Assembly: GCF_000183405.1 (NCBI RefSeq) | Contig: NC_014758.1 | Location: 2,007,501 to 2,071,500 of the forward strand | Direction: 5' to 3' | Source of the DNA: Calditerrivibrio nitroreducens DSM 19672 | GTDB lineage: Bacteria > Chrysiogenota > Deferribacteres > Deferribacterales > Calditerrivibrionaceae | Length of the DNA stretch: 64,000 bases | Shown: positions 9,261 to 19,289 of the stretch, piece by piece | Layout: each line of letters starts with the position of its first letter | Numbering within the stretch: the stretch's first letter is position 1 | Notes under the pieces: generated by a model | What the model saw: only the letters and a program-made list of their open reading frames with translations | What the model was told of the DNA's origin: nothing | Databases searched by the model: none | Program-made: the position numbers and the translations under genes

Positions 9261-9785
9261 TGTCTTTGACACTTCAGTTTTGTAAGATATTATAGATAAT
9301 AGTTTTATTATTTTTCACTTGTACATTTTGTCACTACGGGTGATTTTTCAGGTTAAAATTTCAATTCATCTGGGGTGGAAAGATTCTTAGGTGGTGAGAT
9401 TCTAAGTGCTCTTAATATCTGACTAACCAAACTACTAAATTTAGTTTTAAGTAGGTAGGTCTGACCATTAGCTTCATATCTTGCAAAATTCATAGAGTTA
9501 TATTATATCTAATCTGCCTAAATTAAATAGTACATTATCTCTTGGAAACCACTATTGTCTCTATACGATTCTACGACTTACAGATAAATATATTGTTTAG
9601 AACGAGTTTTTTTAAGTACATGACTATATATACTATAAAATAGCATACATATCAAAAAATATGCGTAAAACATGTATACGAAACATATTCTCTACCAATA
9701 AATAGCCATTACCAATTAGCCCCCCTGCATTTACTGGCTTTTTGCCACTTTTTTTGATTTTTTTAAATTGATAGTGTCAAAGACA
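9261..9785. mobile_element. 525-bp IS remnant or MITE with 13-bp terminal inverted repeats (left copy)
   Basis: The ends TGTCTTTGACACT (9261-9273) and its exact complement AGTGTCAAAGACA (9773-9785) bound an element with no full transposase. Inside, a 46-codon minus-strand reading frame looks like a transposase C-terminus. I cannot see a target duplication. The identical element is at 23483-24007 in the other arm. Confidence 0.55.
9353..9493 (-). pseudogene. Transposase C-terminal remnant, 46 codons (left copy)
   Basis: The frame starts NFARYEANGQTYLLKTK and ends in ALRISPPKNL and a short polar tail, which resembles the C-terminal end of IS1634/IS4-like transposases. No ribosome site is evident. 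It lies inside the 525-bp terminal-inverted-repeat element and is repeated at 23775-23915. The family assignment is a guess from the general pattern. Confidence 0.35.
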
Positions 9786-9893
9786 AGAAATAGTTCTTAG
9801 GGGAATTTTTTTGAGTTTAGGATGGTTTTTACTTGGCTAGGTTATAGGGCGGAAGCAGGGGGAACAAGGTATGCAAGATAAGTAAAAATTTTA

Positions 9894-11887
9894 TCAAAGG
9901 AGATTTTTAGAGTTTTCTTTGTATATTTCTAAGCGTCTTTTAAGGCGCTTAAAAAACTCTCCATCTTTAAAAGTTATATCTCTTTCTAACTCTGTTATAT
10001 CTTTGTAAGGATAGATATGTTTTATATCAATTTTTTGTAAAATAGATTTTGCCTGTTCAATATTATTTATAACTCCTGCAAAATAAACTCCATCTTTTAG
10101 TTTTGTGATATAAGCAAACTCTGCATTAGGATCAATATATTTTGTAAAAATTTTAGCACAATTAATATTTGATTTAATTAGTTCTTGAATTATATAATCA
10201 AATTTTCGGGATATACGCTTAAAATTGTTTTTAACACTAATTATATTTCTATCCAATTGTTTGAATTTATTATCTATCTCTCTTTCAACTTCTTTGATTT
10301 TTATCATTATTTCTTTTTTAATTTTTTTAATTTTTCTATTTACTTTATTTATAGCTTCAGATTTTGCTTCAGATTTTTTCTTTTGTGGATTACCAACAAG
10401 CCAATCATATATTTTTTTTAATATGAATACAGCACCTGATACTATTCCTAATATTGGATGAATTGCATACGCAGTAATAGCACCCCAAATACCTGAAACA
10501 ACAGTAAATAATCCTTTTAGAACTTCATCAAAGGTGTATTCCATTTTTTTAAAAATAGAATCTAACTGAGGATCTACTTTTAAAGAACTTAAAATTAAAT
10601 TTACCTTTCTATTCATAATATCCAGATCTTCTTTGATTTTATCTAAAAAATCCTTAATCTCCTTTTCTAAATCACTTTCAATACTTTTTTTGAAGGAATC
10701 AACTTTATCTTTTATCTGATTTTCTATATAATCCTTTGAAAGATCATTATCAATAGCACTAATAATGATTTCTATGATTTCTGTTTTTAAAGAATTTACC
10801 TTCATATTAATAATTTCATTAATATTATTTTTTAAAATATTTTTTTGTGTTCTGTATTTCTCTCTAAGAATATCTATTTTATCTTGTATTTGTTTTATAT
10901 TTTCATCATAATTTTTCTTAAATTTAAAAATTCTGTTAAAAATTTCCTCTTGCACGCTAAAAATTTTGTAAAAATTATTCCACAATATTTCTAATTGGTA
11001 AATTTCAAAATCTTTTGTATATGAATTTATAATGCTTATCAATTCTTCTAAATTTGATACTTTCAAAAGAACTTCCCTTCCGCCATAGATATCAACCCAC
11101 TTTTCATAATTTTGTTTCAAATTTTCAGGTATATTCCGTGCTTTCCCAAAAAAACCAAAAAGAGCATGCACTTGAATAGTTCCTTTATAAGCATCGCCCA
11201 AGATTTCTTTAAAATGGTTTTCCGTTCTTGTTTTAACAGTTTGAGCCTTTTGTCCTTCAAATCTTTCTTTTAAAATATCTGGTTTACAGTAGCCTCTAAT
11301 ATTTATAATTCCATAAACACTTGCATTTTGTTTTAAATATTTTTTTATTTTTTCTAAAGTTCCTCTCTCAGGTTCTTTTCCGTCAGAATGAACATAAAAA
11401 ACAATGTGAGCCTTCTTAACTGCTTTCTATATTTCGTGTATTACTTTGCTTTCATCACCTTCTATTCCAGGCATATCATTTAGTTTAATCTTATTATTTG
11501 AAAAATTATATGTGGAAACACTTCTTGTAAAATCCTTTCTTCCATCTCCTATAGTTCGTCCATCTCCACATATTAGAGCTTCAATTAAAGTGCTTTTTCC
11601 AGCATTTGTTTCTCCAAAGAATGCAATATTCAAAGTATCCCAATCCTGATTTAATTCTGTTAATTGCTTAACTAAACCTTGAACTTTTGGTTTTAATTTC
11701 CTTGATAAGTTCTATATATTGTTCTTTTACTAGTATCTAATTCCTTGTCAACTCTATCCAATTGATTATGTAGATTATCAGGAATACATTGTTTAAATTC
11801 ATAGGAAGATTGATCTAAATTTTTTATTATTTCTATAAAAGTATCAATCTCACGCCCTAACTCTTTTAGGATTTCTTCCTTTGTCAT
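9894..11887 (-). pseudogene. Dynamin-like GTPase B, left copy (amber stop and frameshifts)
   Basis: A gene for about 663 residues, broken here. Reading in order: a helical N-terminus, the P-loop GETNAGKST (residues 91-99), DMPGIEG as G3, then an in-frame TAG at 11429-11427, after which the frame runs open to 9894 (the last open stretch starts with an internal ATG at 11201). The distal part is a long charged coiled coil with a hydrophobic patch (VSGIWGAITAYAIHP) that would form a membrane-inserting paddle, as in bacterial dynamin-like proteins of the LeoA type. Against the right copy it has extra bases near 11689 and 11731, which break the N-terminal frame. It overlaps GTPase A by ATGA, so the two were translationally coupled partners. 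Confidence 0.75.
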
Positions 11888-13439
11888 ACTTCTATCTCCT
11901 GAATTCCTTTTTCAAAGAATAGTTCTAATTGTTCATATTCTTGTAAAGCTTTTTAGCTGATCTTTGTAAGTTTTTTTGATACTCAATTGCTTTTTGTTCC
12001 AGTTTTATTAGGGTTTCAAAAAGTTTTCATAAGTAATTGATTCTATAACCTTATTGAAAAATTCGTCAACCTCTTGTATAAGCTTTTCCTTTTCATGTTT
12101 AAAATTATGCTCATCCCATAAGTATTTAATATCAGCAATTAAACCAGCAAAAATTATTGCTTTAGAAATCACTTTTGGTAAATTAATAACTTTTCTTAGA
12201 ACAGCTATTCCATCTCTTGCAGCTCGTGTAAAAAGATACCATTGAATCTAATTTTGAGTAAAACTCTTTCGCTGAAATTTTCAAATTATCTAGTGTCATG
12301 CTGATCCTTTCAATACTATTATAGGATTGAGTTATGTAATCAAATATTGGTTCTAATTCAATGCTCATAATATTTTCTATTTCATAGGTTAAAGTTTTAC
12401 CTTGAATGCCTATTCTTCTATAATAAATACTTGATAAGGATTCATTATCTGAACAAACTTGTATTTCTTGTATTAATTCCTTTTTTAAAGATAGCAGTTT
12501 CTCTCTTATTCTTTGGATTGCTTTATTTGCTTCTCTTCGTAGTTCTGATATCTGACTTTTTAAATTATCATACTCGACAGCAAGCCTTTAAATATTTGGT
12601 TTTATTAATTCCTTTTTTTCTTTAATGATTTCTAATCCTCTGATATTTAGATCTCTTAATACTGCTTCAATGGTATTTTTCCTGAGGTTTTCCTTTTTTT
12701 CATTTACCACACTGTTTATTAAAACTTCAAGGGCTTCAATATTTGAATATTCCCGGTATTCTTCTTTTCTCTCAAACCAGTAATCCAGGCCCATTCCATT
12801 TGGATCTGCAGATAAACATATTATCAGTTTGTCTTCTATCCTATTTCCAGTAAGTTTTTCAATTGTATCTTTTATTACTTCCTTCTTTATTTTACAATTT
12901 TTTTCAAAATCTTCTCTATCCGTAATGTCAGCAATATTATCCATCTTATTTACAACAAAAATAGTTTGGTTGATTTTCCCTAAATCTTTTAATATCCATT
13001 TTATTACCTCGTGTTGGCTCTCTTTTAATGGATTTTCTGCTTCTGTGACGAAAATAATTAAATCTGCTTCAGACATATATTTTATGGTTAACTCATCATG
13101 AGGTATTTTTTCTGAGAAAAGACCTGGAGTATCTACTAATAAATAGTCTCTATATTCATAAGCCTGAACCTTATCAGTTGTCGGTTCTGGAGCTATTTTT
13201 ATACTGAGATTTTCAGTAAGACTGCTAAGAATAGTAGATTTCCCAGATGAAAAGCTTCCAAAAAAAACTAGTTTCAGTTTTTCATTTTCAACCTCTTTCA
13301 TAACCCTATCTATCTTCTCCATATAAAGAGAAACATCTTCCTCAGGCATATAGTTAGAATTTTTAATGATTTCTTTAAGGTCGTTTAGTTTTCTTAATAA
13401 AATTTCTTTTTCCTGTGTGAATTCTTGTGATATTGTCAT
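11884..13439 (-). pseudogene. Dynamin-like GTPase A, left copy (in-frame TAA and frameshifts)
   Basis: The first 283 codons (13439-12588) are open and contain a complete G domain: P-loop GSFSSGKST (residues 61-69), DTPGLFSEK as G3 and VVNKMDN as G4. A TAA follows PNI; the same frame then continues with RLAVEYDNLKSQISELRRE, so a sense codon, perhaps GAA, has probably become TAA. The helical remainder is further broken by single-base differences near 11955-12030 and 12230. The full protein would be about 517 residues. A GGGGGG ribosome site precedes the ATG. Dynamin-like proteins remodel membranes; pairs of neighbouring unequal members are usual in bacteria. Confidence 0.75.
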
Positions 13440-13522
13440 AATTCCCCCCCATTATAATTTAACTTCTGAAATCCTATTTATTAATAAGGCATCTGCATAA
13501 ATTTCAAATCTCATGATCAACT

Positions 13523-14401
13523 TTAAAAGTTTTTTTCACATAAAGTATTTACTTCACACTCTTTACATTTTTCCTCTTTACGACAAAATCCAAAACCATT
13601 TGCTTCTGTTTCTGAACAATATGTATAAATCCCTTTGTTAATTTCTCTTATTGTGTATGGAAGACTAAGCTCTTTAAGAAATTTCTTTACTTCATTTCGC
13701 TCAAGTTTGCTGATAAGTTTATTTATTCCTGTTACTTTTAAAAAATGTATATTTGCTGAATCTAACTTATAAGTGTCTTTTGCAAAATTTGCTTCAACTA
13801 TATCACCAATTATAAAATCAAACACATTTTCTCCTATGCCATATAACTCATTCCATGGTTTTGTAATACTTGTGAATTCCTCCCATTCTTCGGAAGAGAT
13901 TTTAAGAAATTCGTCATCTGATACCATCTCTTTATTTTTAAACTTAACATATTTCTTTTTTAAGAAATAAGAGAAACTACCTTGATAATTGTTTTTTAAA
14001 TAATTACAACAAACAAGCATATACCATAGTAGTTCCCAAAACTTAAAACCTCTTTGCCCTTGAAAATTTTTAACACACTCAAAAAACTTTTGACCCTCAA
14101 TACCATATACTCCATTTTTCATATCTTCATAAAAAGGACTAAAAGGAGAACCTGCAAATGAACGATTGTATCTGATATCGCCTTTATAATTGTTTAAAAT
14201 TTGCCCAATTCTCTCTATAGAAGATATACGCTGCTCCTTTAATAGCTTAAAAAATTTCCAGGCTTCAAAACCCCCTTGTTCATAACCTCTTTGAATAAAC
14301 ACTTCATCAATATCCTTCCAGTGAACCTGCTACTTCTGCCAACGAGATTCCGTTTTCTTTACCACATATTCTATAATTTTCTTTGCTTTAATTTCATTCA
14401 T
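13523..14401 (-). pseudogene. Fe-S, helix-hairpin-helix-like protein gene, left copy (nonsense codon)
   Basis: This is the inverted counterpart of 17395-18273. It keeps the AGGAGGAGG ribosome site and ATG at 14401, but codon 24 (TAT in the right copy) is TAG at 14332-14330. The frame is open afterwards and could restart at an internal ATG (14302) to give 259 residues. A few substitutions also distinguish it, such as VK instead of AE near residue 161. The intact copy is described at 17395. Confidence 0.75.
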
Positions 14402-14489
14402 TTCTTCTTCCTCCTCCTGATGCTTGGATTAAATCCAGTTAATTGGCTTTCATATGTTCACTTCTTGTGTTCAATTTAAACTTATAAAA

Positions 14490-14517
14490 AGTATAACTAA
14501 TTGAATAAATTCGTCAA
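14490..14517 (-). promoter_or_regulatory. Promoter of the left-arm Fe-S/GTPase cassette
   Basis: On the minus strand TTGACG (14517-14512) and TATACT (14495-14490) are 16 bases apart. A dyad GGCAAT-AAC-ATTGCC (14519-14533) abuts the -35 and overlaps the end of the IS4 derivative. The same arrangement occurs in the right arm at 17263-17306. Confidence 0.55.
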
Positions 14518-14528
14518 GGGCAATAACA

Positions 14529-14773
14529 TTGCCGTCACCCCATTTTTTGCACCCCTAAGCTACGAGTGAACTTTTCTTCCTTTTCATCTTACCCAAGCTG
14601 AATATCCTGTGATTAACATTCTATGGCTCTGAGATTCAGACTCCTGCTCGCAAAAACTCCTGAAATCATTTCCATAAGATATTTTTGTCGAAATCATAAT
14701 ACAACATTCTGGAGGCTTTTGTAAATATTGCTTGAAGATCCAAGATCAGATTACAAAAATGGGGTGATGCCAG
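14529..14773. mobile_element. IS4-family deletion derivative at the inner end of the left arm
   Basis: About 245 bp with both ends of the IS4-type element found intact-length at 19290-20759: one end TGCCGTCACCCCATTTTTT, the other AAAATGGGGTGATGCCAG. The interior keeps only the extreme C- and N-terminal coding margins of the transposase region. No target duplication is seen around this copy. It is mirrored by 17020-17265. Confidence 0.8.
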
Positions 14774-15000
14774 AGTTATCAAGAGTTGATGGAATATTTA
14801 CAAAATATTTGCCAGAAAATTTTAAAAGATTTGAATATCAAGAGCAAGCAATTTTAAATGTCAAAAAGATACTGGAAGAGTATGGAGGGGTTTTTATTTC
14901 CGATGTAGTAGGTCTCGGAAAACCTATGTTGCAACTATGCTTGCGGCGCAACTTGATGGACAACATTTTTTCTAATTTCACATAGAGGATAAAATCAGGG
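14774..15000 (+). pseudogene. SNF2/DEAD-type helicase fragment
   Basis: Directly after the IS4 derivative the plus strand encodes LSRVDGIFTKYLPENFKRF, then EEYGGVFISDVVGLGK, which is the entrance to a superfamily 2 helicase Walker A motif. One base is lost right after GLGK; in the next frame TYVATMLAAQLDG continues the motif before a stop. Both ends are missing, so this is a relic of a large helicase gene, of the kind found in defence or restriction loci. Confidence 0.65.
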
Positions 15001-15059
15001 ATGTTGAAGGGGGATTTAAATATTGCCTTGTCAACAAACCAGAATATATTGGCAAGTAA

Positions 15060-15287
15060 AAACTGATTCAGCAAAAATGTTGGAAGTGTATGTATTTTAA
15101 ATAGTCACTTAAAACAAATTGTAGCAGTGCTCCTGCAATACCTGATAGAACTATCTATAGACCAAATATATATACAAACCATGTTTTTATTTCAAAACCT
15201 ACATTTATTTTATTCTTTCTGAGATTCTTTATAGACTCTTTTTGAAAATTCTTCAAAAAGCCATATACATTTTTATCTTTTCAGTTG
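15060..15287 (-). pseudogene. Decayed small membrane protein reading frame
   Basis: Downstream of the ChrB-like gene on the minus strand, pieces such as EEFSKRVYKESQK and a hydrophobic IVLSGIAGALLQFVLSDYL can be read in different frames with an intervening stop. It looks like the remains of a one- or two-helix membrane protein. I do not recognise the family. Confidence 0.3.
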
Positions 15288-15733
15288 CTATTTTTTTAAA
15301 GGAGCATTTACAAAGTCTCTTTTTTCTACTTTTTTAAGCCATGCTTTAAGTTTTTCAAGTTCTTCTTCATTCTCCTCAACCTCTGAGAATATAAAATTCT
15401 GCCTTTCAATCTCAAAGATATTTCTTTAAAGAAATCCTCACATTTTTCAATTACTTCTTCGTATTCTTTATCCCTTACATTAACAAAATCATTGAGTATT
15501 TTACCTTCATCCTGTTTGTTTAAAACCTTACCTTCTACTAAAAGAGCCTGCTCACCATAATTTTCTATAACTTTATGAAGATTTTGAACTTTATCAATAA
15601 TCTCTTTTGAGTATGGAAGAACCCATAATGTTTGATAGTTTATAGAACAAAGCTTTCTGAGTTCCCTCCATATAAAAATCTTTGCCATTGAAGGGTTTGA
15701 AGGAGATGTGTATGATATAAAAAGCCATTTCAT
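15288..15733 (-). pseudogene. ChrB N-terminal-domain-like protein, frameshifted
   Basis: The frame starting at 15733 gives MKWLFISYTSPSNPSMAK and then WRELRKL and LWVLPYS, the pattern of the ChrB N-terminal domain found in chromate-resistance regulators and stand-alone small proteins. Near 15420 the frame slips by one base: the original frame runs on in a basic, unlikely sequence to 15326, while the shifted frame gives FEIERQNFIFSEVEENEEEL and ends with a proper TAG at 15290-15288, for about 148 residues. It starts 6 bases after the MFS stop on the same strand, so the two were probably one operon. Confidence 0.6.
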
Positions 15734-15739
15734 TAATTT

Positions 15740-16888
15740 TTAGTGTAACATTTTTCTTACTCTGATAAGAAAGGGTATGGAGGAAAGTTGAAGAAGCACT
15801 GAAAAAAGTACTAAAGCAGAGACTGAAAAATCGTACAAGAGACCTAAAGCAGTGCTACCTAAAAACCAGAATAAACCATAGCCTGTATTGAATACGCCAT
15901 ATCCAATACCTCTTTTTTCCTTTGGAACTAAAACCGCAACAGCAGCTCTCATAATAGACTCCTGAGCTCCCATTCCTATTCCCCACAGTAGCATACCAAA
16001 CAAAGCAGAATAAAATCCACCAAGAAAACAAAACGGAGCAAAACCTGCTGAGATGAGAACAGAAAAAATAAGTATTGACAACCCTTTTTTATCAAAAAGA
16101 TATCCAAAAATCAAAGCTGCCAGAGCATCAATACCCATTGCCATAGCATAAAAAACAGGTATCCAATGCTCAGAAACCGTTGCCACTTTTTTGAAATGGT
16201 AAGCAATTAAAGGAAAATCAGCATACCCTGCCCCATTTAAAGCAACTGCTATGAGATAAAGCCAGTAGACTTTACTCAAGCTCTTTGTTTCTATCTGAAG
16301 CTTTGGTATTTCTAAGTCTTTTGGTGATGGATAGAGAAACCTTGCAAAAAGTAATATAGTTATTGCAATAGCAGCTGGGATAAGCAATACTGCAAAAGCT
16401 TCTTTGTATCCTCCATGAAAATAAAATACTGCTGCAACAATCAATGGACCAACCATTGCTCCAATCTGATCCATTGCCTCATGAAGTCCAAATCCACATC
16501 CATGACCAATCTGAACTGTAGCATAACTTAGCATAGCATCTCTTGAGGGAGTTCGTATTGCCTTCCCAGTTCTTTCAGCCATAATTAATAAAGCTGCAAG
16601 CTGCCATTGTCCAACAAGAGCCAAAGCAGGAACGCTCAAAAGATTGATTAAATATCCTGCGATGGCTATACTCCAGTATTTACCTGTTTTGTCAGCAAGC
16701 CATCCTGAAAAAAGTCTGAGTGCATATCCAATAAACTCACCAAGACCTGCAATAAATCCAACCACAGTGGCAGTTGTACCTAAAAAAGCAAGAAAAGGAC
16801 CTGTTATACTTCTTGCAGCCTCATAGGTCATATCAGAAAATAGACTTACAAGTCCGAGTAAAACAATAAATACTGTTGCAGGTTTCAT
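15740..16888 (-). CDS. Major facilitator superfamily transporter
   Basis: A 382-residue membrane protein with about twelve hydrophobic segments and MFS signatures: the loop 2-3 motif GWLADKTGKYW near residue 62 and a second copy GYLFDKKGL after the central loop. It is intact, unlike everything beside it. It lies in the core between the inverted arms, 3 bases downstream of a truncated phosphate-permease tail and just upstream of a ChrB-like gene. That context hints at export of an oxyanion such as chromate or arsenate, but the sequence alone does not show the substrate. Confidence 0.85.
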   Translation of the reverse strand: MKPATVFIVLLGLVSLFSDMTYEAARSITGPFLAFLGTTATVVGFIAGLGEFIGYALRLFSGWLADKTGKYWSIAIAGYLINLLSVPALALVGQWQLAALLIMAERTGKAIRTPSRDAMLSYATVQIGHGCGFGLHEAMDQIGAMVGPLIVAAVFYFHGGYKEAFAVLLIPAAIAITILLFARFLYPSPKDLEIPKLQIETKSLSKVYWLYLIAVALNGAGYADFPLIAYHFKKVATVSEHWIPVFYAMAMGIDALAALIFGYLFDKKGLSILIFSVLISAGFAPFCFLGGFYSALFGMLLWGIGMGAQESIMRAAVAVLVPKEKRGIGYGVFNTGYGLFWFLGSTALGLLYDFSVSALVLFSVLLQLSSIPFLIRVRKMLH

Positions 16889-16891
16889 TTT

Positions 16892-17019
16892 TTATTTTAC
16901 TCCTAATAGGAATGATAAAACTTTATATAAAATATATGCAATAACTCCTGATACCACAAGAGAAAAAAACCAGTTTATAACAATTTCTTTTATGATTTTA
17001 ATTTGATTATATTTAACCC
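16892..17019 (-). pseudogene. C-terminal scrap of a membrane permease, possibly PiT phosphate transporter
   Basis: On the minus strand, immediately after the IS4 derivative, an open frame reads IIKEIVINWFFSLVVSGV and IAYILYKVLSFLLGVK before TAA. The NW-helix-LY pattern resembles the last membrane segment of PiT-family phosphate permeases. The IS4 derivative removed the rest of the gene. The stop is 3 bases before the MFS start, so the two once formed an operon. Confidence 0.4.
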
Positions 17020-17265
17020 CTGGCATCACCACATTTTTATGATTTGATCTTGTATTTTCAATAAGTAATATTTACAAAAGCCTCCAGAATGTTGTATTAT
17101 GATTTTGACAAAAATATCTTATGGAAATGGTTTCAGGAGTTTTTGCGAGCAGGAGTCTGAATCTCACAGCCATAGAATGTTAATCACAGGATATTCAGCT
17201 TGGGTAAGATGAAAAGGAAGAAAAGTTCACTCGTAGCTTAGGGGTGTAAAAAATGGGGTGACGGC
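17020..17265. mobile_element. IS4-family deletion derivative at the inner end of the right arm
   Basis: The inverted partner of 14529-14773, about 246 bp, with ends CTGGCATCACC (17020) and GGGGTGACGGCA (to 17265). It differs from the left copy by a few substitutions only. It truncates the permease scrap at 17019. Confidence 0.8.
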
Positions 17266-17306
17266 AATGTTATTGCCCTTGACGAATTTATTCAATTAGT
17301 TATACT
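17263..17306 (+). promoter_or_regulatory. Promoter with adjoining dyad for the Fe-S/GTPase cassette (right copy)
   Basis: TTGACG (17279-17284) and TATACT (17301-17306) are 16 bases apart. The perfect dyad GGCAAT-GTT-ATTGCC (17263-17277) ends two bases before the -35 and uses the last bases of the IS4 derivative. A repressor site is possible, though the dyad could be chance. Confidence 0.55.
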
Positions 17307-17394
17307 TTTTATAAGTTTAAATTGAACACAAGAAGTGAACATATGAAAGCCAATTAACTGGATTTAATCCAAGCATCAGGAGGAGGAAGAAGAA

Positions 17395-18273
17395 ATGAAT
17401 GAAATTAAAGCAAAGAAAATTATAGAATATGTGGTAAAGAAAACGGAATCTCGTTGGCAGAAGTATCAGGTTCACTGGAAGGATATTGATGAAGTGTTTA
17501 TTCAAAGAGGTTATGAACAAGGGGGTTTTGAAGCCTGGAAATTTTTTAAGCTATTAAAGGAGCAGCGTATATCTTCTATAGAGAGAATTGGGCAAATTTT
17601 AAACAATTATAAAGGCGATACCAGATACAATCGTTCATTTGCAGGTTCTCCTTTTAGTCCTTTTTATGAAGATATGAAAAATGGAGTATATGGTATTGAG
17701 GGTCAAAAGTTTTTTGAGTGTGTTAAAAATTTTCAAGGGCAAAGAGGTTTTAAGTTTTGGGAACTACTATGGTATATGCTTGTTTGTTGTAATTATTTAA
17801 AAAACAATTATCAAGGTAGTTTCTCTTATTTCTTAAAAAAGAAATATGCTGAGTTTAAAAATAAAGAGATGGTATCAGATGACGAATTTCTTAAAATCTC
17901 TTCCGAAGAATGGGAGGAATTCACAAGTATTACAAAACCATGGAATGAGTTATATGGCATAGGAGAAAATGTGTTTGATTTTATAATTGGTGATATAGTT
18001 GAAGCAAATTTTGCAAAAGACACTTATAAGTTAGATTCAGCAAATATACATTTTTTAAAAGTAACAGGAATAAATAAACTTATCAGCAAACTTGAGCGAA
18101 ATGAAGTAAAGAAATTTCTTAAAGAGCTTAGTCTTCCATACACAATAAGAGAAATTAACAAAGGGATTTATACATATTGTTCAGAAACAGAAGCAAATGG
18201 TTTTGGATTTTGTCGTAAAGAGGAAAAATGTAAAGAGTGTGAAGTAAATACTTTATGTGAAAAAAACTTTTAA
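17395..18273 (+). CDS. Fe-S cluster, helix-hairpin-helix-like protein linked to dynamin-like GTPases (only intact cassette gene)
   Basis: A 292-residue soluble protein. The C-terminus has CRKEEKCKECEVNTLC, a C-x5-C-x2-C-x5-C pattern close to the 4Fe-4S loop of endonuclease III-type enzymes. Before it, YGIGENVFDFIIGDI followed by LDSANIHFLK resembles the helix-hairpin-helix glycosylase fold. I infer an EndoIII/HhH-GPD-related DNA-binding protein, but I cannot identify a catalytic Lys/Asp pair with confidence and the N-terminal 120 residues are unfamiliar. A strong AGGAGGAGG site and a promoter precede the ATG. Two dynamin-like GTPase genes follow, the first 83 bases later, so the three probably act together. 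Confidence 0.65.
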   Translation: MNEIKAKKIIEYVVKKTESRWQKYQVHWKDIDEVFIQRGYEQGGFEAWKFFKLLKEQRISSIERIGQILNNYKGDTRYNRSFAGSPFSPFYEDMKNGVYGIEGQKFFECVKNFQGQRGFKFWELLWYMLVCCNYLKNNYQGSFSYFLKKKYAEFKNKEMVSDDEFLKISSEEWEEFTSITKPWNELYGIGENVFDFIIGDIVEANFAKDTYKLDSANIHFLKVTGINKLISKLERNEVKKFLKELSLPYTIREINKGIYTYCSETEANGFGFCRKEEKCKECEVNTLCEKNF

Positions 18274-19289
18274 AGTTGATCATGAGATTTGAAATTTATG
18301 CAGATGCCTTATTAATAAATAGGATTTCAGAAGTTAAATTATAATGGGGGGGAATTATGACAATATCACAAGAATTCACACAGGAAAAAGAAATTTTATT
18401 AAGAAAACTAAACGACCTTAAAGAAATCATTAAAAATTCTAACTATATGCCTGAGGAAGATGTTTCTCTTTATATGGAGAAGATAGATAGGGTTATGAAA
18501 GAGGTTGAAAATGAAAAACTGAAACTAGTTTTTTTGGAAGCTTTTCATCTGGGAAATCTACTATTCTTAGCAGTCTTACTGAAAATCTCAGTATAAAAAT
18601 AGCTCCAGAACCGACAACTGATAAGGTTCAGGCTTATGAATATAGAGACTATTTATTAGTAGATACTCCAGGTCTTTTCTCAGAAAAAATACCTCATGAT
18701 GAGTTAACCATAAAATATATTTCTGAAGCAGATTTAATTATTTTCGTCACAGAAGCAGAAAATCCATTAAAAGAGAGCCAACACGAGGTAATAAAATGGA
18801 TATTAAAAGATTTAGGGAAAATCAACCAAACTATTTTTGTTGTAAATAAGATGGATAATATTGCTGACATTACGGATAGAGAAGATTTTGAAAAAAATTG
18901 TAAAATAAAGAAGGAAGTAATAAAAGATACAATTGAAAAACTTACTGGAAATAGGATAGAAGACAAACTGATAATATGTTTATCTGCAGATCCAAATGGA
19001 ATGGGCCTGGATTACTGGTTTGAGAGAAAAGAAGAATACCGGGAATATTCAAATATTGAAGCCCTTGAAGTTTTAATAAACAGTGTGGTAAATGAAAAAA
19101 AAGAAAACCTCAGGAAAAATACCATTGAAGCAGTATTAAGAGATCTAAATATCAGAGGATTAGAAATCATTAAAGAAAAAAAGGAATTAATAAAACCAAA
19201 TATTTAAAGGCTTGCTGTCGAGTATGATAATTTAAAAAGTCAGATATCAGAACTACGAAGAGAAGCAAATAAAGCAATCCAAAGAATAA

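Larger units (their letters stand above)
9023..14773. repeat. Left arm of a giant inverted duplication (about 5.75 kb)
   Basis: This stretch reappears in inverted orientation at 17020-24245, apart from an IS4 element of 1470 bp plus its 9-bp target copy found only in the right arm. Coding and non-coding parts match almost base for base; most visible differences are single-base changes in homopolymer runs and a few substitutions. The arm holds twin hairpins, a 525-bp IS remnant, GTPase B, GTPase A, the Fe-S protein gene and an IS4 deletion derivative at its inner end. Its outer end lies in the loop of the terminator hairpin. Confidence 0.95.

Noticed and set aside
10185-10461. Phe/Ile-rich plus-strand frames over the GTPase B coiled coil
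   Set aside because: They are the complement of a Lys/Glu/Asn-rich coiled coil; the hydrophobicity is a codon artefact and not a membrane protein.
11427-11429. Recoding of the TAG in GTPase B as pyrrolysine or by programmed read-through
   Set aside because: The partner gene GTPase A has a TAA at its break and other lesions surround both, so simple decay explains the stops better. No pyl genes are in the window.
14276-14479. Plus-strand frame of 67 codons opposite the Fe-S gene start (also at 17317-17520 on the minus strand)
   Set aside because: It runs antisense through the promoter and ribosome site of the cassette and is repeated only because the arms are inverted copies.
14520-14782. Target-site duplication for the left IS4 derivative
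   Set aside because: GCAATAACA and AGTTATCAA do not match, and the inner flanks of the two derivatives also differ.
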